Below, piece after piece: positions 37,056 to 45,568 of a stretch of DNA of 64,000 bases (positions are counted from its first letter, which is position 1; every line of letters begins with the position of its first letter). Below the pieces are notes generated by a model. That model saw only the letters and a program-made list of their open reading frames with translations, was not told where the DNA came from and ran no database searches. The DNA comes from Vibrio albus (GTDB lineage: Bacteria; Pseudomonadota; Gammaproteobacteria; Enterobacterales; Vibrionaceae): positions 1 through 64,000 of the forward strand of contig NZ_QFWT01000011.1 of the NCBI RefSeq assembly GCF_003144035.1, given 5' to 3'. Both the position numbers and the translations under genes were made by a program.

Positions 37056-38372
37056 TTACTGGCTTACATTTGCGGTCAATGATGTCTCCGGTTTTGTACC
37101 GATGAAAAACATACCGACTAAGGTAAGTACCGTCGGCAATAACCAACCCATTCCGTATTCAAACAGAGGCAGGAAGCTGAACAGAGTGACATCCGCTCCA
37201 GCTACTTTTGCTGCATCAATCAGTGCAAACAAAAATGCGACGACAATAACAGCACGATAAGCTTGCTCTGCACTGGCAAGAAAACGCCGGGTAAGTGTCA
37301 GCATAACCAGAGCAATCGCGACAGGATACAATGCAAATAATACTGGGACAGAAAGAGTAATCAACTGAGACAGGCCAACGTTAGCAACGGTCGCACAAGC
37401 CACACCATTAATGATGACCCATGTTTTATATGACAGAGGAGTCAATGAGCAGAAATAATCTGAACATGCAGACACAAGACCAATGGCGGTTGTCAGACAC
37501 GCCAGTAAAATAATGATGGACAATACAAGCTGACCCGAAGGACCAAACAAAGCCTGAACATATTCACTCAAGATAACCCCACCATTATCGGCTCCACCGA
37601 TAAGCTCACCACTGGTTGCTCCCAGATAGAACAGTGAAATGTACACAAATGCCAGACCAGCCGCCGCAATCAACGCCGCGTAGATCAGGTACCGGGTTGT
37701 ACTACGGGTATCACTCACCCCTTTCTTACGCAGAACATCCACCACCAGCATACCAAACATCAGGGAAGCAAAAGTATCCATGGTGTTATATCCCTCAAGG
37801 AAGCCCGTGGTCAGGGGCTGAGAGATATAATCACCCTGTGGTGCTAATGCACTCCCCTGAGGGTCAATAAATACTCCCACAGACAATACAATAAGGCCGA
37901 CAAACAGCGCAGGCGTAAGGAACTTACCGATAATGTCGATCAGTTTTCCCTGTGACCAGGCGAAAAACATAGCGACTGCAAAAAACAGAACAGAGAAAAG
38001 CGTCAGATCCGTCTGGGCAGCATCGGTAATAAATGGCTTCACTGCCATTTCATACGATACCAACCCGGTACGCGGAGCCGCAAATGCAGGGCCGATAATA
38101 ACAAAAATCAACACAGCCATAGCAGTTGCTGCCCGTTGAGGTAAACTCTGTGTCAGGTGATCCCAGGTTCCACCAGCGATAGCAACGGCAATAATGGTAA
38201 TTAAAGGAAGGCCGACAGCGGTAAGAAGAAATCCGGACATTGCCGGCAATAAGTTTTCACCGGCTAACTGACCGGCCATAGGTGGAAAAATAATGTTTCC
38301 CGCCCCTAAGAAAAAGGCAAATAACATAAAGCCGACAGCAATAATGTCGGTTAGTTTTAGGTTTTGATTCAC
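37056..38372 (-). CDS. brnQ: Branched-chain amino acid:cation symporter BrnQ
   Basis: BrnQ imports leucine, isoleucine and valine with a cation. The 438-residue LIVCS-family protein has about twelve membrane segments and the family N terminus FMLFAFFLGAGNIIFPPMAGQLAGEN. It is monocistronic and convergent with chiS. The divergent promoter region toward trmN6 contains an Lrp-like site. Confidence 0.93.
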   Translation of the reverse strand: MNQNLKLTDIIAVGFMLFAFFLGAGNIIFPPMAGQLAGENLLPAMSGFLLTAVGLPLITIIAVAIAGGTWDHLTQSLPQRAATAMAVLIFVIIGPAFAAPRTGLVSYEMAVKPFITDAAQTDLTLFSVLFFAVAMFFAWSQGKLIDIIGKFLTPALFVGLIVLSVGVFIDPQGSALAPQGDYISQPLTTGFLEGYNTMDTFASLMFGMLVVDVLRKKGVSDTRSTTRYLIYAALIAAAGLAFVYISLFYLGATSGELIGGADNGGVILSEYVQALFGPSGQLVLSIIILLACLTTAIGLVSACSDYFCSLTPLSYKTWVIINGVACATVANVGLSQLITLSVPVLFALYPVAIALVMLTLTRRFLASAEQAYRAVIVVAFLFALIDAAKVAGADVTLFSFLPLFEYGMGWLLPTVLTLVGMFFIGTKPETSLTANVSQ

Positions 38373-38414
38373 TAGGATACCCTTAAGACAATATAGTGCA
38401 ATTTACACACAAAC

Positions 38415-38429
38415 TAGAATATTCAACTA
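38415..38429 (-). promoter_or_regulatory. Lrp-like site upstream of brnQ
   Basis: TAGAATATTCAACTA matches 13 of 15 positions of the Lrp consensus YAGHAWATTWTDCTR and lies 43 bases before the brnQ start. Leucine-responsive control of a branched-chain transporter makes sense. The rest of the 291-base brnQ-trmN6 gap is A/T rich. It contains the inverted repeat ATGATGAAT-AA-ATTCATCAT at 38442-38461. Confidence 0.4.
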
Positions 38430-38663
38430 AATATTATAATCATGATGAATAAATTCATCATCATCTTCAACAGCTCAGCAAACAACGCAATATAACGCTA
38501 TAAAACACACAAAAAGGCAAAACAAAACACTACAAAAACAACAAAAGAATAGAATATAGGTTTAAAAACGGACCAGGACCCCAGAATCAATACAATAAAT
38601 AATGCTGATATATCACAGATTAGCAGCCATAAACTCTCAAAAGTAATGAATTTGTAAAACTTT

Positions 38664-39383
38664 ATGAACACAAACAAAAAGAAGACCAAAGATTTCCATT
38701 TCAAACAGTTCTCAATCTATGGTGGATTATCCGGAATGCCTGTCAGTACAGATGGTGTACTCCTTGGGGGATGGAGTCGCTTCTTCGGATGCAACAAGAT
38801 TCTGGATATAGGTACGGGTACAGGTTTACTGGCCCTGATGTGTGCCCAGCGCTTTCCGCAGGCACAAATTACGGCCATAGATATCGACCAGCAAGCCGCT
38901 AAAGCTGCTGACTACAATTTCAGACAAAGCCCCTGGAGCGAAAAACTCTCTGTTATCCATGCAGATATTAATGATGTCGCCATCACAGAAATGTTTGACG
39001 GGATTATCTGTAATCCACCATACTTCACATCTGGGATACCAGCCCAACAGCCACGCAGAGCGATAGCTCGCCACACTCATAGCCTTTCGCACACGTCTCT
39101 TCTTAACAAATGTAAAGAATTTATTACAGATGACGGCGGGGCCAATTTCGTATTACCCCTGACTGAGGGAAAAGCCTTTATACGGGCAGCACAAGATAGT
39201 GGATGGCATTTAACCCGACTCTGTCGCGTGCGTCCGACAGCAAACAAAGCAGCCCATCGATTACTGATTGAATTGTCAAAACAGAATACCGGCTACGCAG
39301 AAGAAGAACTTATCGTGCATAATAAACAGGGCTATAGTGAGGCTTTTATTCTGCTGACTAAAGATTTTTATCTGAAAATGTAA
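38664..39383 (+). CDS. trmN6: tRNA1(Val) (adenine37-N6)-methyltransferase TrmN6 (YfiC)
   Basis: TrmN6 makes m6A37 in tRNA1-Val. The 239-residue Rossmann-fold methyltransferase has the SAM motif ILDIGTGTGLLAL (about residues 46-58) and the N6-adenine motif NPPYF at about 117. The N-terminal FKQFSI plus TDGVLLG pattern is typical of YfiC. It is just upstream of srmB on the same strand. In E. coli yfiC and srmB are also neighbours, there divergently transcribed. Confidence 0.93.
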   Translation: MNTNKKKTKDFHFKQFSIYGGLSGMPVSTDGVLLGGWSRFFGCNKILDIGTGTGLLALMCAQRFPQAQITAIDIDQQAAKAADYNFRQSPWSEKLSVIHADINDVAITEMFDGIICNPPYFTSGIPAQQPRRAIARHTHSLSHTSLLNKCKEFITDDGGANFVLPLTEGKAFIRAAQDSGWHLTRLCRVRPTANKAAHRLLIELSKQNTGYAEEELIVHNKQGYSEAFILLTKDFYLKM

Positions 39384-39396
39384 TCCAGTCTGCGTA

Positions 39397-39425
39397 TTGT
39401 GGTAGCCATTGGATAGCTCTATAAT
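39397..39425 (+). promoter_or_regulatory. srmB promoter
   Basis: TTGTGG (39397-39402), exactly 17 bases and TATAAT (39420-39425) precede the GTG start of srmB by 50 bases. The location excludes the upstream in-frame codons at 39409 and 39424 as starts for this transcript. Confidence 0.7.
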
Positions 39426-39474
39426 GCCGAGCCAAAATGGCCCTCTTAACTTTCCTGCTTGTGGAGATCCCTCT

Positions 39475-40704
39475 GTGATCAAAAATTTTTCTGAACTCGA
39501 TCTGGATTTAAATTTACTGGATGCTATTGAAGAGTGTGGATTTACTCGTCCAACCCAAATTCAGGCTGAATCTATCCCGCAAGCACTGAATGGCAAAGAC
39601 ATCCTTGCATCGGCACCAACCGGTACCGGAAAAACAGCGGCCTTTGTTATTCCAGCTCTGCAATATCTGCAGGATTTTCCGCGGAAACAGGCTGGCCCGG
39701 CTCGGGTTTTGATCCTGACTCCGACCCGAGAGCTGGCAATGCAGGTCGCAGATCAAGCCCGCCTGCTGGCAAAAAATACCAAGTTGAATATAGCCACCAT
39801 TACCGGTGGTGTTATGTATCAGGAACATGCCGAACTTCTGGCTGCCACTCAGGATATTGTAGTAGCAACCCCGGGACGCCTGATGGAATACATTGAAGCA
39901 GAACGTTTCGACTGCAGGGCAATTGAATGGCTGGTTCTGGATGAAGCTGATCGCATGCTGGATATGGGATTCGGCCCAATCGTAGACCGTCTTTCTGGCG
40001 AGTGTCGATGGCGGAAACAAACACTGCTTTTTTCTGCGACTCTGGAAGGTAAAGGTGTGGAAGGGTTTACCGCAGACCTTCTTAATGAACCAGAGAGAAT
40101 CGATGCAGAACCATCCCGCAGAGAAAGAAAAAAAATATCTCAGTGGTATCACCGTGCTGATGATATGGAACATAAACAGGCACTTCTAAAACACCTGCTC
40201 ACTGAACAGGCAGAGAAGACCATCGTTTTCATCAAAACACGTGAACGCCTGGCAGACCTGCGCAGTAAACTGGAAAGTGAACAAATCACCTGTAGCTGGA
40301 TTCAGGGTGAAATGCCTCAGGATCGACGTAATAATGCTATCCGCCGTTTCCGTGACGGAGAAGTTAATATACTACTGGCAACCGATGTTGCTGCCCGGGG
40401 CATAGACTTACCCGATATCAGCCATGTCATAAACTATGATATGCCACGCAGCGCGGATGTTTACCTGCACCGAATTGGCCGTACAGCCCGAGCAGGAAAA
40501 AAAGGATGTGCCATCTCTCTGGTTGAGGCTCATGATCAGCCAATGATGGAGCGTATCTCCCGGTACATTAAAGAAGATATCAAAGAGCGCTTTATCGACG
40601 GACTTCGTCCTAAACACAAAAAGCCAGTGTTTAAGAAGAAGAAAAAGAACAAACCTGACAGCAAAACCAAGCCGGCAAAGAAAGCCAAAGCGAAGAAAAA
40701 ATAA
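39475..40704 (+). CDS. srmB: DEAD-box RNA helicase SrmB
   Basis: SrmB helps assemble the 50S subunit by acting near the 5' end of 23S rRNA. GTG 39475 with GGAG 8 bases upstream gives 409 residues starting near NFSELDLDLNLLDAIEECGFTRPT. The frame is open to 39409, but that lies upstream of the promoter's -10. Motifs include APTGTGKT (I), PTRELAMQ (Ia), DEAD in VLDEADRML (II), SATLE (III), and RGIDLPD plus HRIGRTARAG (V-VI). A lysine-rich tail follows, usual for RNA helicases of this group. Confidence 0.94.
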   Translation: MIKNFSELDLDLNLLDAIEECGFTRPTQIQAESIPQALNGKDILASAPTGTGKTAAFVIPALQYLQDFPRKQAGPARVLILTPTRELAMQVADQARLLAKNTKLNIATITGGVMYQEHAELLAATQDIVVATPGRLMEYIEAERFDCRAIEWLVLDEADRMLDMGFGPIVDRLSGECRWRKQTLLFSATLEGKGVEGFTADLLNEPERIDAEPSRRERKKISQWYHRADDMEHKQALLKHLLTEQAEKTIVFIKTRERLADLRSKLESEQITCSWIQGEMPQDRRNNAIRRFRDGEVNILLATDVAARGIDLPDISHVINYDMPRSADVYLHRIGRTARAGKKGCAISLVEAHDQPMMERISRYIKEDIKERFIDGLRPKHKKPVFKKKKKNKPDSKTKPAKKAKAKKK

Positions 40705-40718
40705 AGACTGTTACCAAT

Positions 40719-40740
40719 AGGGGCCTGAACTCAGGCCCCT
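40719..40740. terminator. Hairpin between srmB and vpsR
   Basis: AGGGGCCTGA and TCAGGCCCCT form a perfect ten-base stem around AC between the convergent genes. There is no T tract, so termination efficiency is uncertain. Confidence 0.55.
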
Positions 40741-40744
40741 AATA

Positions 40745-42076
40745 CTACATCTCTTCGGTAATCAAGCCATGTTTATTCAGCAAACGGTACATAGTCGCCC
40801 GGGATACTCCAAGCTCTTTAGCTGCCGGTGAAACCTGCCCGCCATGAGATTCAAGTACCAAAATAAGAGCATCACGCTCAGATTCTTCTCTAATGGATTT
40901 CAGAGTTCGCTTCCCATTCAGTCGCTGAGGCAGATCAAGCTGAGCCAGGCTGATCATGGCCCCATCTGACATCAGGACAGCACGTTTTATCTGATTAATC
41001 AGCTCATACACATTGCCCGGCCACAGATACTGAGTCAGGGCCTTCATTGCCTCGTCAGAATACTCTACAGCCTGGGCGTGGTACTCTTTTGAAAACTCCC
41101 TTAGATAGTGGGTAGCTAAAACAGGGATATCCCCCGCTCTCTCTTTCAGGCTAGGTACATTAATTCTCAGAACATTAATGTAATGATAAAGATCTTCGTT
41201 GAAGTCATGCTCCCCCAGAGCCTTTTCTATATCAAAGCAGTTCGCGGCCAGAATCCTGACATCCAGATCGACATTTCCCTCCGGAGTTTCAATCTTTCCT
41301 TCTTGCATAAACCGCAATAAATTTGCCTGCTGTGACTTCGGCATACTTAAAATGTCATTTAAAAACAGGGTTCCTTCATGAGCCTGTTCAAGCAGAGATA
41401 CGGGATCATCGTCTTCCCGCCGCTTTCCAAACAGCTCTTTTTCCATTCTGGCTTCAGAAAGTGCCCCACAATGAATGGAAATAAACGGTTTTTTGGCCCG
41501 GGAGGACGTAGCATGGATAGCTCTGGCAACCGTCTCTTTCCCTGAACCATTTTCGCCGTAAATAAGAATACTGACATCGGTCGGACCAATTCGCCTTATT
41601 TGATCTTTAAGGCGCTTAATTGGCATTGAATCCCCCATTAACCCCATATCCGTTTTCTGTCCGTAATTCGGCCAGACTTTCTTTTCCAGTTTAAGCATGC
41701 CAAGCTGATGACCAATAGTACTCAGCAACTGAGTATCTGGTATTGGTGCGGTAAAGAAATCAATACAAAAATTAACGATAAACTGACAGATAGTGTCTGA
41801 ACCTAACTGAGACTCCCGTATGAAGGCAAGCCACCGAACCTGTTTATGACTGCTCACCAGATTAGCAATGCCATTCAGACTAAATTCATCATGGCTAAGA
41901 TCGACCACACCAATACATGGTCCTATCTCGGTAAAAAGCGTATCCGCTTTACGTAAATCGCCACAGCGCTGACATTGCCAGCCAGCCTGTTCGAGTACAG
42001 ATAACCAAGGCTCGTGTTTGCCGCCAACCACAACCAGAGAGCCCGGCACAGAATCCATCCGGAATTGAGTACCCAT
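40745..42076 (-). CDS. vpsR: Biofilm master regulator VpsR (bEBP-like, c-di-GMP-responsive)
   Basis: VpsR activates Vibrio polysaccharide (vps) and biofilm genes when bound to c-di-GMP, with sigma-70 polymerase. The 443-residue protein has an atypical receiver domain with Asp59 in GVVDLSHDEFS. The AAA+ domain has Walker A GENGSGKET (about 174-182), and a Fis-type helix-turn-helix at the end reads SPAAKELGVSRATMYRLLNKHG. The GAFTGA loop that contacts sigma-54 is absent; ELFGKRREDDDP stands there instead, as expected for VpsR. A strong poly-purine ribosome site AAGGAAAAAAA precedes the ATG. Confidence 0.92.
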   Translation of the reverse strand: MGTQFRMDSVPGSLVVVGGKHEPWLSVLEQAGWQCQRCGDLRKADTLFTEIGPCIGVVDLSHDEFSLNGIANLVSSHKQVRWLAFIRESQLGSDTICQFIVNFCIDFFTAPIPDTQLLSTIGHQLGMLKLEKKVWPNYGQKTDMGLMGDSMPIKRLKDQIRRIGPTDVSILIYGENGSGKETVARAIHATSSRAKKPFISIHCGALSEARMEKELFGKRREDDDPVSLLEQAHEGTLFLNDILSMPKSQQANLLRFMQEGKIETPEGNVDLDVRILAANCFDIEKALGEHDFNEDLYHYINVLRINVPSLKERAGDIPVLATHYLREFSKEYHAQAVEYSDEAMKALTQYLWPGNVYELINQIKRAVLMSDGAMISLAQLDLPQRLNGKRTLKSIREESERDALILVLESHGGQVSPAAKELGVSRATMYRLLNKHGLITEEM

Positions 42077-42150
42077 TTTTTTTCCTTTTTTTTTATATAT
42101 ATAGGACGTTGTATCAATACAAAATTAAGCAAGCGCTACATTAACGATAC

Positions 42151-42171
42151 TGAGACAGTTTTTCTGTCTCA
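42151..42171. promoter_or_regulatory. Inverted repeat upstream of vpsR
   Basis: TGAGACAG-TTTTT-CTGTCTCA is a perfect 8-base inverted repeat, 75 bases upstream of the vpsR start, in the 678-base gap between vpsR and the chitin operon. It may be an operator or an RNA hairpin. No T tract follows on either strand. I see no convincing gene elsewhere in this gap. Confidence 0.35.
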
Positions 42172-42464
42172 TAGTTAAGACTAAGCACACTGTAAAAAAA
42201 CTTCAAGTCTAAGTTACCCTCGCCTCTTTCTCGAAGAAATAACTTTATGTTTAATAACCACAACACAATAAAATCAAGCCTGTTTTATCTCTAATTTGGG
42301 ACGGAAATCGCAATTAATATCGCCCTGACATTTTTAAGAAGACGTTAATACCAATCAGACAACGTGAGTTTTATCACCTATTAGTCCCCCTCCTACTTCC
42401 TCCTTTAAAATCAGACCTTATGTCAAAAGTAAGCACTTACATTTAAATCATAAAAAAACATAAA

Positions 42465-42480
42465 CATGATTTATATCACA
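42465..42480. promoter_or_regulatory. Candidate CRP site upstream of the chitobiose operon
   Basis: CATGA-TTTATA-TCACA has one perfect TCACA half-site and one 3-of-5 half-site with the correct 6-base spacer, 275 bases before the operon's first start codon. cAMP-CRP is known to be needed for this operon in V. cholerae. ChiS sites cannot be recognised by eye. Confidence 0.35.
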
Positions 42481-42754
42481 CATCAGATAACCAATATTCT
42501 TCATAGCTAATAAGGCACTTTGACAAAAATAACGAGAGGAATGACTCTTTTAACGTTTTTTACGATTTCGAAGTTTGACCCATTTCGTTATACCGTGCTT
42601 TCCTTATTTCAACCTTGAACCTACAGGCCACCCATAAGCCATTGATCACTGAAAATTATTTAAGTGCTAATTGATACTTTGGGGTAGGAGAAAGGATCAC
42701 TGATGACTTTCATCATCCATTTTCGTGAAACAAAGCAATTAGTAAGGAACAGCT

Positions 42755-44425
42755 ATGCTTGCCAATATCAAAAGAACAGCACTGGCAGCTGCCATTATTA
42801 CCACAGCAGTCACAAGTGTCTCTGCTCAAGCAGCAAGAAGTGAGCTTACCATCGTGCCTGAATTCTATCCAACTATGGTACGTAACTTTAACCCATACCT
42901 GGCAACAAACCTGCATACCACAACAGACTTTATCTATGAACCTCTGGTCATTTTCAACGAGATGCAAGGGAATACCCCGGTAATGCGTCTGGCTGAAGAT
43001 TACCGCATGGCAGACGACCTGATGAGCGTGACTTTTGATATCCGTAAAGGAGTCACCTGGTCAGACGGTGAAAAATTCACTGCGGATGACGTGGTATACA
43101 CCTATAAGCTACTGGAAGATAATCCAGAACTGGATCAGCGTGGCATCAACAAGTGGGTGAAGTCAGTCGATCGTCTGAGTGAATATCAGGTACGTTTTAA
43201 CCTGTCGGAAGCAAACTCGAACCTTCCTTATGAAATTGCTCAAATTTCTATTGTTCCTGAGCACGTATGGAAAGACGTGAAGAATCCGACAGAGTTCACT
43301 AATGAAAATCCTGTCGGCACGGGTCCATTTACCGAGATCGACACCTTCACACCACAACTTTATATCCAGTGCCGCAACCCGAACTACTGGGATGCAGATA
43401 ACCTGGATGTCGACTGTCTGCGGGTACCACAACTTGCCAACAACGACCAGCTACTGGGTAAAGTTATTAATTCCGAACTTGACTGGACCTCTTCCTTTAT
43501 CCCGGACATTGACCGCACCTATGCCGCGGCGAACCCGAATCATCACTACTGGTATCCGGCATCCGGCACACAGGCATTTATGCTGAACTATAAGAACCCG
43601 GATCCAGCCAAAAAAGAAGCCTTAACCGATATTAATTTCCGTCGGGCATTCTCAATGGCGCTTGACCGTCAGACCATTATTGATATTGCCTTCTACGGTG
43701 GTGGTACTACTAATGACTTTGCGTCCGGTCTTGGTTATGCCTTTGAAGCCTGGTCTGATGAAAGCGTACACAACAAATATAAGCAGTATAACACTTACAA
43801 TGTTGACGGCTCGAAAGCACTGCTTAAGAAGTCTGGCTTTAAAGATATTGATGACGACGGCTATGTTGAAACCCCGTCAGGTAAGTCATTCGAGCTGCTG
43901 ATCCAGTCGCCGAACGGATGGACCGACTTCAACAATACCGTACAGCTGGCAGTCGAACAGTTGCAGGAAGTGGGCATCAAAGCCCGTGCCCGTACTCCGG
44001 AGTTTGCCATTTACAACCAGTCTATGCTGGAGGGCAACTATGACGTGGCTTATACCAACTACTTCCATGGTGCGGATCCGCATAAATACTGGAATGACGC
44101 TTACAACTCCGCTCTGCAGGGTGGTGAAGGTATGCCTCGTTTTGCTATGCATTTCTACAAAAATACCAAACTGGATAAGCTACTGGACAGCTTCTACAAA
44201 ACCGCTGACCGCGATGAGCAGCTCAATATCGCCCATGGCATCCAGAAGATTGTAGCCGAAAATCAAATTACGGTACCGGTTATGTCTGGCGCATGGATGT
44301 ATCAGTATAACACTACTCGTTTCACCGGCTGGTGGAATGAAAACAACCCTAAAGGCCGCCCAAGCGTCTGGGCTGGTGTATCTGAACGTCTGCTACATGT
44401 ACTGGACCTGAAACCAGTTAAGTAA
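42755..44425 (+). CDS. cbp: Periplasmic chitooligosaccharide-binding protein (CBP)
   Basis: The 556-residue product is a family 5 (peptide/oligosaccharide) solute-binding protein. A signal peptide is cleaved near VSAQA (about residue 25). ELTIVPEFYPTMVRNFNPYLATN opens the mature protein, with the family motif GVTWSDGEKFTADDVVYTYKLL near residue 100. It delivers (GlcNAc)n to the permeases encoded next. In V. cholerae the unliganded protein also holds ChiS inactive, so it is both transporter part and regulator. It leads the operon. AAGGA precedes the ATG. Confidence 0.93.
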   Translation: MLANIKRTALAAAIITTAVTSVSAQAARSELTIVPEFYPTMVRNFNPYLATNLHTTTDFIYEPLVIFNEMQGNTPVMRLAEDYRMADDLMSVTFDIRKGVTWSDGEKFTADDVVYTYKLLEDNPELDQRGINKWVKSVDRLSEYQVRFNLSEANSNLPYEIAQISIVPEHVWKDVKNPTEFTNENPVGTGPFTEIDTFTPQLYIQCRNPNYWDADNLDVDCLRVPQLANNDQLLGKVINSELDWTSSFIPDIDRTYAAANPNHHYWYPASGTQAFMLNYKNPDPAKKEALTDINFRRAFSMALDRQTIIDIAFYGGGTTNDFASGLGYAFEAWSDESVHNKYKQYNTYNVDGSKALLKKSGFKDIDDDGYVETPSGKSFELLIQSPNGWTDFNNTVQLAVEQLQEVGIKARARTPEFAIYNQSMLEGNYDVAYTNYFHGADPHKYWNDAYNSALQGGEGMPRFAMHFYKNTKLDKLLDSFYKTADRDEQLNIAHGIQKIVAENQITVPVMSGAWMYQYNTTRFTGWWNENNPKGRPSVWAGVSERLLHVLDLKPVK

Positions 44426-44442
44426 CCGACATTACCAAAAGT

Positions 44443-44463
44443 GGCGTATTAAGCAGTTACGCC
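44443..44463 (+). other. Hairpin between cbp and first permease
   Basis: GGCGTA (44443-44448) pairs with TACGCC (44458-44463), followed by a pyrimidine-rich run, in the 154-base gap. A second stem TGACG-CTAGT-CGTCA occurs near 44496-44510. Such structures often protect the 3' end of the binding-protein mRNA or partly terminate, so that the binding protein exceeds the permeases. Confidence 0.4.
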
Positions 44464-44579
44464 CTTTCTCCTTCCCTTTCGTAAAGCAATGGTATGACGC
44501 TAGTCGTCAGGGAAGGTTGCGCCCTGAATAAAGCAAACCTAATCCAGTACCGACCACTGGGTGAGTAAAGGTGTAAGTT

Positions 44580-45566
44580 ATGAGATATTTTTTACGACGA
44601 CTGTCGTTTTATCTGATTGCGCTGTTAGTCGCAATCACCCTTAATTTTATTATTCCCCGGGCCATGCCTGGTGACCCAGTGACCATGATGTTTGCAAATG
44701 CCACAACCCAGGTAACCCCTGAACGTATAGAGGCAATGAAACAGCTGCTCGGTTTTGTCGATGGCCCTTTATATATACAGTACTTCACCTACCTTAAAAG
44801 CATCCTGAGCTGGGATCTGGGTACCTCTATCAAGTTTTATCCGCTCAGCGTTAATGACCTGCTGGGTAGCGCGTTCGGCTGGTCGCTGTTTCTTGCTGGC
44901 AGTGCTGTGCTGCTGTCTTTCTCGATCGGCTCAATTCTGGGCATCTATGCAGCATGGCATCGAGGCAGCAAATACGACGCCATTGTGACTCCTGGCATGC
45001 TGATCATCCAGGCGGCCCCTCAGGTTGTTATCGCCATGCTGGCCATGTTTATCTTTGCTGTTGGTCTGAAATGGCTCCCGACCGGCTATGCCTATACCGC
45101 AGGCAGTTCTCCGGACTGGACCAGTTGGGCCTTTATTAAAGATGTGGCCTACCACGCGGTCCTGCCTCTGTTCTGTGCTTCGGTGATTCAGATAGGCGGG
45201 TTTCTGGTCAACATGCGTAACAATATGATCAACCTGCTGGCTGAAGACTACATTACCATGGCCAAAGGCAAAGGACTGAGTGAGAAACGGGTAGTATTTA
45301 ACTATGCAGCCCGTAACGCCATGCTACCTAGTGTGACGGCACTGTCTATGTCTCTCGGCATGGCTATCGGTGGTCAGCTAATCATTGAAATTATCTTTAA
45401 CTATCCGGGACTGGGTTCAGTGCTGTTCAACGCGATAACAACCCGTGACTATCAGGTACTGCAGGGGCAGTTACTGATCATGACCCTGTTTATGCTGTTC
45501 TTTAATCTGCTTGCTGACATGCTTTATGTATTCCTTGACCCTCGTCTACGCAAGGGAGGTAAATAA
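44580..45566 (+). CDS. Chitobiose ABC transporter permease 1 (DppB-like)
   Basis: A 328-residue inner-membrane permease of the dipeptide/oligosaccharide type. It has about six membrane segments, the DppB-like N terminus LNFIIPRAMPGDPVTMMF, and the EAA loop NYAARNAMLPSVTALSMSLG that docks onto the ATPase. It is homologous by context to VC0619. The EAA loop is intact although no ATPase gene is present in the operon. Confidence 0.92.
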   Translation: MRYFLRRLSFYLIALLVAITLNFIIPRAMPGDPVTMMFANATTQVTPERIEAMKQLLGFVDGPLYIQYFTYLKSILSWDLGTSIKFYPLSVNDLLGSAFGWSLFLAGSAVLLSFSIGSILGIYAAWHRGSKYDAIVTPGMLIIQAAPQVVIAMLAMFIFAVGLKWLPTGYAYTAGSSPDWTSWAFIKDVAYHAVLPLFCASVIQIGGFLVNMRNNMINLLAEDYITMAKGKGLSEKRVVFNYAARNAMLPSVTALSMSLGMAIGGQLIIEIIFNYPGLGSVLFNAITTRDYQVLQGQLLIMTLFMLFFNLLADMLYVFLDPRLRKGGK

Positions 45567-45568
45567 TT

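Noticed and set aside
39409..39474. Earlier start codons for srmB.
   Set aside because: They fall upstream of or inside the -10 box TATAAT at 39420-39425; GTG 39475 has a ribosome site.
42541..42618. A 25-codon ORF after GAGAGGA upstream of the chitin operon.
   Set aside because: The purine run touches the ATG, leaving no proper spacing, and the sequence has no recognisable leader pattern.
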